From the NCBI GenBank assembly GCA_013180625.2, contig SNVD02000251.1, forward strand, positions 62,001-126,000: 64,000 nucleotides of DNA. The letters run 5' to 3'. The DNA is from Boswellia sacra (Eukaryota > Streptophyta > Magnoliopsida > Sapindales > Burseraceae). This document shows positions 59,020-64,000 of the stretch, in pieces. The notes below the pieces were generated by a model, which worked only from the letters and a program-made list of their open reading frames with translations, was not told where the DNA came from and made no database searches. Numbering within the stretch: position 1 is the stretch's first letter; each line of letters begins with the position of its first letter. A program made the position numbers and the translations under genes.

Positions 59020-59564
59020 CTATGAGTTGGGGATATGCTTTCCATCCAGTTTTCTTATAAACTGGCAAACAGGGTCGTTTTGAGTCAGATTCTCGAGACT
59101 GTAACGTGCCTACTCTTCTTGAAATTGTGTCCATAGTTTCAAAATTTCACGCTGCACAATTTCGCAAGAATACGTCTCAAGAGTCAATTGGATATTATCC
59201 AAAGACTCCCTACTCAGTCTATTCTTGATGAATTGTAGCTTATCCTCTCGATTGTTAGACAAAAATACCACGAAGCGGCAATGCTGGTTACAAGTCCACC
59301 TTGCACATTTGCGACAAACTTGTAACCTTTTTGCTCTTTGCTTTTTGGCACAAGAGCTTTTTCCCAAATTTGGCATGTGAGAAACAAGATCATCTGAAAA
59401 TTCACAAGAAAATCGAACATTGGCTTCAATTAACCATCTTAAATCAGTAGGAATACCCTTCTGCATCAACATCTTTGGTCTTTCTACACGAGCTTGGTAA
59501 ATTTTGGCAAATCATTTTGAGGAAGACAGAAAACGTCTGTGTAGATTCGAGAGAATGGTATCCA
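59020..59564 (-). pseudogene. Cargo ORF of unknown function (Cys-cluster ORF), copy in element 2
   Basis: Starts at ATG 59564-59562 (MDTILSNLHRRF) and is interrupted early by a stop. It continues with KGIPTDLRWLIEANVRF, the Cys cluster VCRKCARWTCNQHCRF, NREDKLQFIKNRLSRESLDN, EIVQREILKLWTQFQEE and, after another stop, NDPVCQFIRKLDGKHIPNS to TAG 59022-59020. It matches the ORF at 51907-52444 along its length. The pattern C-x2-C-A-R-W-x-C-x3-C-R suggests a small metal-binding domain (inference). Not recognised as a known family. Confidence 0.65.
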
Positions 59565-59754
59565 TGTGAAGAAAATGAGAGAGAAGAAAAGAAAATGAAT
59601 GCAGGGTGAGCAATAGTTTTTAGGAAACTAAAAAACTGACTTTAAAAGTCACAGAGTACCGTATCCACCACTTGATCGAGAAAAATCAATCATTAAAAAG
59701 GATTGATTAAAGGAATGGACTCTTCATTTTGATTAAAATTTTCAAAGAATGGTT

Positions 59755-60064
59755 TTAACTGTTGTCCATACACTTTAAAAACATTACCATTCTTTGGGTT
59801 CTCAATTTCAACTGCTCCATGAGAAAAAACATTCTTAACAATGAAAGGCTTAGTTTAACGAGACCAAAGTTTACCAGGAAACAAATGCAATCTTGAATCA
59901 TACAAAAGAACTTTTCGTGAAGGTTCAAAAGATTTTCTAACAGTGAATTTGTCATGAAAAACCTTAATTTTTTCTTTGTAGATTTTAGAATTTTCATAAG
60001 TCTCATTCCTGATTTCTTCAAGTTCACTCAGTTGGAGTTTACGTAACTTGCAAGCATCATCCAA
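59755..60064 (-). pseudogene. Element 2 integrase C-terminal part
   Basis: [40 protein letters not shown] and [11 protein letters not shown], then a stop at 59857-59855 and continuation in another frame (VFKVYGQQL-type end). Homologous to 51067-51453. Confidence 0.8.
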
Positions 60065-60850
60065 ATTTGTGTTAAATGTTCAATGCCCCAATAAGCTTTA
60101 TGCTCGATTTCCATAGGCAAGTGACAAGGTTTTTCAAAAACTAATAAATAAGGAGACATACTCATTGATGTTTTGAAAGCAGTTCGGTAAGCCCAAAATG
60201 CATCATTAAGTCTTAAAGACCAATTTTTATTGTTTGGGTTAACCGTTTTTTTTAAGATCTGTTTTATCTCCCTATTAGCTAATTCAATTTGTCCACTTGT
60301 TTGTGGGTGATAAGGTGTAGAAACTTTATGGGTTATTCCATATTTTTTCATTAGAGTTTCAAATGGTTTGTTACAAAAATGTGTGCCCCCATCACTAATA
60401 ATGGCTCGAGGAATTCTAAATCTACACAAGATATTCTCTATCAAGAATTTGATAACTATTTTATGATCATCGTTTCGACATGGAATTGCCTCGGTCCATT
60501 TTGAAACATAGTCTACTGCAACAAGAACGTACACAAAATCAAATGATGGTAGAAAAGGTCCCATGAAATCAATACCCCAATAGTCAAAAATTTCAACAAT
60601 AGAAATAGGATTCAAAGGCATCATGTTTCGTTTTGAAAATGATCCCAATTTTTGACAATTTTCACAAGTTTTGCAAAATGCATGTGCATTTTTAAATAAA
60701 GTTGGCCAATAAAATCCACATTGTAAGATTTTAGTAGCTGTTTTTTTTAGATGAAAACTGTCCTCCATACGCTTCGGAATGACAAAATTAATGATACTAC
60801 TTACTCATTGTCGGGTATGCATCTTCTAATTATTTGGTCTGGACAATATT
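60028..60850 (-). pseudogene. Element 2 integrase core
   Basis: Open frame 60768-60028 with CGFYWPTLFKNAHAFCKTCE (second half of the zinc domain), GIDFMGPF, AIISDGGTHFCN and SGQIELANREIKQIL: all three DDE catalytic residues are kept, unlike in element 1. NDAFWAYRTAFKTSMSMSPY and EIEHKAYWGI follow. The first half of the zinc domain is upstream in a broken frame. Confidence 0.87.
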
Positions 60851-60899
60851 TGAACAGATATGGATCATCTCAATAAAATTTTTTCACCTTGAATAAAAA

Positions 60900-61510
60900 C
60901 TTCCTTTTGTCTTGAGCATTCAATGAGGTGGCATTTCTCCTGTTGCAAGAAAATTTACAATGTTAGCAAACGAAGATACTGTAGCAACAGAGAATAAAAA
61001 TTCATCAGGAAAAGAGTCATTAATAGGTGAAGTTTCAATTAATGTCTTTGTTGTTAATCTTGACAAATGATCTCCAACGACATTTTCAGCTCTTTTCATA
61101 TCATTTCTTGTGATGTTGAATTCTTGGAGCAATAAGATCCACTATATAAATCTAGGTTTTGCATCCTGTTTGGAAATTAAATATCTCACAGCTGCATGCT
61201 CAATGTAAACAATCATTGGAGAACCAATTAAATAAGATCAAAATTTGTCCAATGTAAATACTACTGCAAGTAGTTTTTTTTTCTTTAGTTTTTTGTGTAA
61301 TTCATTTGTGCATCATTTAAAGTCCTACTTGCATAGTATATCACATAAGGCTTACCTTCTTTTCTTTGTCCTACGACAACACCAACAACATAGTCACTCG
61401 CATCACACATCAATTCAAAAGGCAAGGACCAATCAGGAGATTGCATAATTAGAGCAGTTGTTAAAAGTCCAATTAACTTATCAAAAGCATTTTGACATTC
61501 TTGAGTCTAT
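60900..61510 (-). pseudogene. Element 2 RNase H and linker
   Basis: On the minus strand, MQSPDWSLPFELMCDASDYV and YYASRTLNDAQ (about 61445-61290) mark RNase H. LQEFNITRNDMKRAENVVGD plus HLSRL (about 61130-61060) is the typical linker before integrase. Several stops and shifts. Confidence 0.82.
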
Positions 61511-62626
61511 TCAAAAAAGGTGTCTTTTATTAAGAGGTTACAAAGAAGTTTAGATATAGCACTGAAATTTCTTATGAACCTTCTATAAAATCCAGCATGC
61601 TGTAAGAATGAACATACCTCCTTGACTGTTTTTAGTGAAGGCAAATGGAAAATCAATTCCACTTTTGCTTTATCCACTTCAATTCCCTTAGAAGACACCA
61701 CATGACCTAAGATAATCCCTAAGGTAACCATATAATGACATTTTTTCCCAATTCAAAAGAAGACCTTTTTCTTTACACATTTTAAAGACTTTTTCTAAGT
61801 TTTCAAGACAATTATAAAAAGAATTTCCAAAGACAGTTAAATCATCCGTAAAAACTTCTAAACAATGCTCAACCATGTCACTAAAAATGCTTAACATGGA
61901 TCTTTCAAAAGTGGCTGGGGAATTACAGAGTCTTAAAGGCATCATTCTAAATGCACAAGTGCCAAAGGAGCACGTGAATGTGATCTTTTCTTGGTCTTCA
62001 AGTGCAATGGGAATTTGATAATAGCCTGAGTATCCATCGAGAAAGCAGTAGTAAGAGTGTCCTGCTATTCTTTAGAATTTGGTCAAGGAATGGTAAGAGA
62101 AAATGGTCTTTTCTGGTGGCAGCATTTAATTTTCTATAATCAATGCACATCCTCCAACTAGATGAGACTCGAGTTGGCAATGATTGACCATTTTCATTTT
62201 TGACTACTGTAATGTCAGATTTATTAGGTACTACTTGCGTGGAGCTTACCCACTTACTATTCGAGATAGGGTAGATAATTCTCACATCAAGTAATTTAAG
62301 AACTTCTGCCTTAATAACCTCTTTCATATGTGGATTCAATCTTCTTTGAGATTGTTGAGATGTTTTGGCATTTTCTTCTAAATGTATTCTATGTGTACAA
62401 ATCAAAGGGTTAATGCCTTTTATGTCTTTTAAAGTCCACCAATTACATTTTTATGCCTTTTAAGCACTTTTATCAACTTACCTTGTTGCTCGCTTGTGAG
62501 GGATGAAGAAATTACCACTGGATATGTCTGATTCTTCCCAAGATATGTGAATTTTAGCCCTTCAGGTAAAGGCTTTATTTCTAACTTGGGAGCTTCCTCT
62601 TCCTTGCTTTCATTCATTTGTCCCAT
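61507..62626 (-). pseudogene. Element 2 reverse transcriptase
   Basis: Segments in order: LKFTYLGKNQTYPVVISSSL, HRIHLEENAKTSQQSQRRLN, KWVSSTQVVPNKSDITVVKN, WRMCIDYRKLNAATRKDHFL, LRLCNSPATFERSMLSIF, EVFTDDLTVFGNSF (active site, with Met replaced by Thr in F-M-D-D), and GIILGHVVSSKGIEVDKAKV. At least three frame breaks separate them. Confidence 0.87.
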
Positions 62627-62756
62627 TTCTTTGAATCATGTTTTTGAGCCTTTTTTCATCACCTGTGCACAATCCAGTAAAGAATATATATTAGAAAGAT
62701 CAGGTTCTAGTTGCATACTTGATTCTAATGAATTGACTAAACAGGTTTCCAAAGGG

Positions 62757-63240
62757 TCAGAAAAACTCCCTTTTTGGATGTGTTCTTCCATAATAGTTTC
62801 TATCATTTAGCCTCCTCAATTTCATCATCTTCTTCATGTGGTTTTTTGCACATATTAAAAACATTAAGTTCCATGTCATGTTCCCGAATGATAGCTTCAT
62901 GACTTCATTCGTGCAATTAATTAAAGCATTAGAGGTAGCTAAAAATGAACACCCTAAAATAACAGGAATTGAATTACATACTTCCACTGGTTGTGTGTCC
63001 AAGGTGATAAAATCCACTGGGTAAATGAATTTATCGACTTGTACTAAAAATCTTCTACTACTCCTATTGGCACTTTAATTGATCGATCAGCAAGCAAAAG
63101 AGTCACAGAAGTCGATTTTAACTCACTAGATTGAGTTTCAAAAAAACCGAGTATGGAAGCAAATTCACTTTAGCACGAAGATCAAGTAAAGCTTGTTCAA
63201 TTTTATGATCTCTAATAATACATGAAATTGTAGGATATCC
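62757..63240 (-). pseudogene. Element 2 aspartic protease region
   Basis: VNLLPYSVF-type sequence near 63130 and the segment MDFITLDTQPVEVCNSIPVI, LGCSFLATSNALINC, MKLSFGNMTWNLMFL are characteristic of Athila-clade protease ends. The active-site Asp region is decayed. Confidence 0.75.
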
Positions 63241-63291
63241 TGGATCCTTATATTTCACTGTATAATTGTTTTGAAGAATAGCACTTACTTG

Positions 63292-64000
63292 CTAGGCTAG
63301 AAAGGCCTTCTTTTTCACATTCAATTTTCTGTTCACCTGTTTAAAAATTTCAAAAATTTCAGAATTGTGGTTTGGCTTCTTTTGTATGGCTAATGCTTGA
63401 GCAAATGAAAGCAAAGATGGGGATCTGGTTCCTTTTTCACTCGGTGTTGGTTTGGTAACCTCTTTTTGACCTTTAAAGATCGATTCATCTTCTTTCTCAT
63501 AAGGTTTAAAAATGTGTTTGTTAACAACCTTACCATTGCGAAGGGTCATAACTGATTTGGCTTAGTCCACGTAATGGCTATTTGAACTACCCGCACATGA
63601 GTTAGATTGATCTTTGGGGTTCTGCAATGTTTGAGAAGGAAATTTCCTTTTTTCTTGAATGCTAAGTGTGGATGCAAATTTTGTAAGAGTGTCTGACAAA
63701 TTTGCTAATGTTTGAACAGTTTGACTATTGAAAGTCTCTTACTTTGTAATGAATGAAGAAACCGTTTCTTCCTGGTCCTTCCTAGGAGGAGGAACATATG
63801 CATGATCATGAGAATTTTGAAAATTTTGCTATGTTTGAAAAGGGACTAGTGAAAATTGTGGATGATTGTCATTTTTTCAACTAAAATCGAATGATTTCTC
63901 AAATCGGGATTGTAGTTTTGTGAGTATGGATTGTGATTTGGCCTTTTGAAAGTGTTCAAGGCATTGGCTTGTTCATGGAGACATTTCCTAAAAGCATGCA
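63292..64000 (-). pseudogene. Element 2 gag C-terminal part
   Basis: MTLRNGKVVNKHIFKPYEKE (63549 down) matches the conserved TLRSGK gag-pol linker. FAQALAIQKKPNHNSEIFEI and FKQVNRKLNV follow. The upstream part to the window edge is Gln/Asn-rich and broken. Gag core is outside the window. Confidence 0.75.

Larger units (their letters stand above)
57114..64000 (-). mobile_element. Older Athila-like retrotransposon on the minus strand, also with LOG (truncated by window)
   Basis: Read from 64000 down: gag end, protease, RT, RNase H, integrase, unknown Cys-cluster ORF, LOG-type gene and a non-coding 3' region cut at 57114 by element 1. Its protease and RT differ clearly from those of element 1, so it is another family of the same clade. 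Every coding part is broken. Its 3' LTR is not recognised. Its 5' LTR lies outside the window. Confidence 0.88.

Overview
The window is nuclear DNA of a flowering plant, probably a dicot. It is AT-rich, its one clear gene has GT-AG introns, and nearly everything else is plant-type transposable elements: an endogenous pararetrovirus, CACTA, Mutator-like, Athila-like Ty3/gypsy and other LTR elements. I cannot name the species. No rRNA, tRNA or CRISPR locus was recognised.

Layout. 1-6.2 kb: a decayed endogenous pararetrovirus on the minus strand, with movement, coat, protease, RT and RNase H regions, a following ORF cut by the window edge, and a tRNA-Met primer site. 7.0-7.35 kb: a small TRIM-like element. 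8.7 kb: a strong RNA-type hairpin. 9.2-10.7 kb: three minus-strand exons of an unrecognised gene. 12.1-36 kb: a repeat-only region holding a dispersed repeat family, three diverged minisatellites, nested and inverted LTRs, and a 5.2-kb non-autonomous CACTA element with TSD and TIRs. 36.8-41.8 kb: an apparently intact 11-exon subtilase gene whose first intron carries a Pack-MULE with a calcium-dependent protein kinase fragment. 44.5-57.1 kb: a complete Athila-like LTR retrotransposon (12.6 kb, TSD ACTCC, near-identical LTRs), inserted in a second, older element of the same clade that runs on the minus strand to the window end.

The most notable content is the cargo of these two retroelements. 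Between integrase and the 3' LTR, where Athila elements often carry an env-like ORF, both carry the same two extra ORFs in the same order: a small ORF of unknown function with a Cys cluster, and a LOG-type gene (cytokinin riboside 5'-monophosphate phosphoribohydrolase). Both LOG copies are broken as assembled. In the younger copy one break is artificial: a 38-bp Nextera mate-pair junction adapter sits in the gene, where the older copy has 45 nt of coding sequence.

The only likely functional protein-coding gene is the subtilase, a secreted serine protease. The rest is repeat-derived or pseudogenic, and many frame breaks lie in homopolymers, so some may be sequencing or assembly errors.
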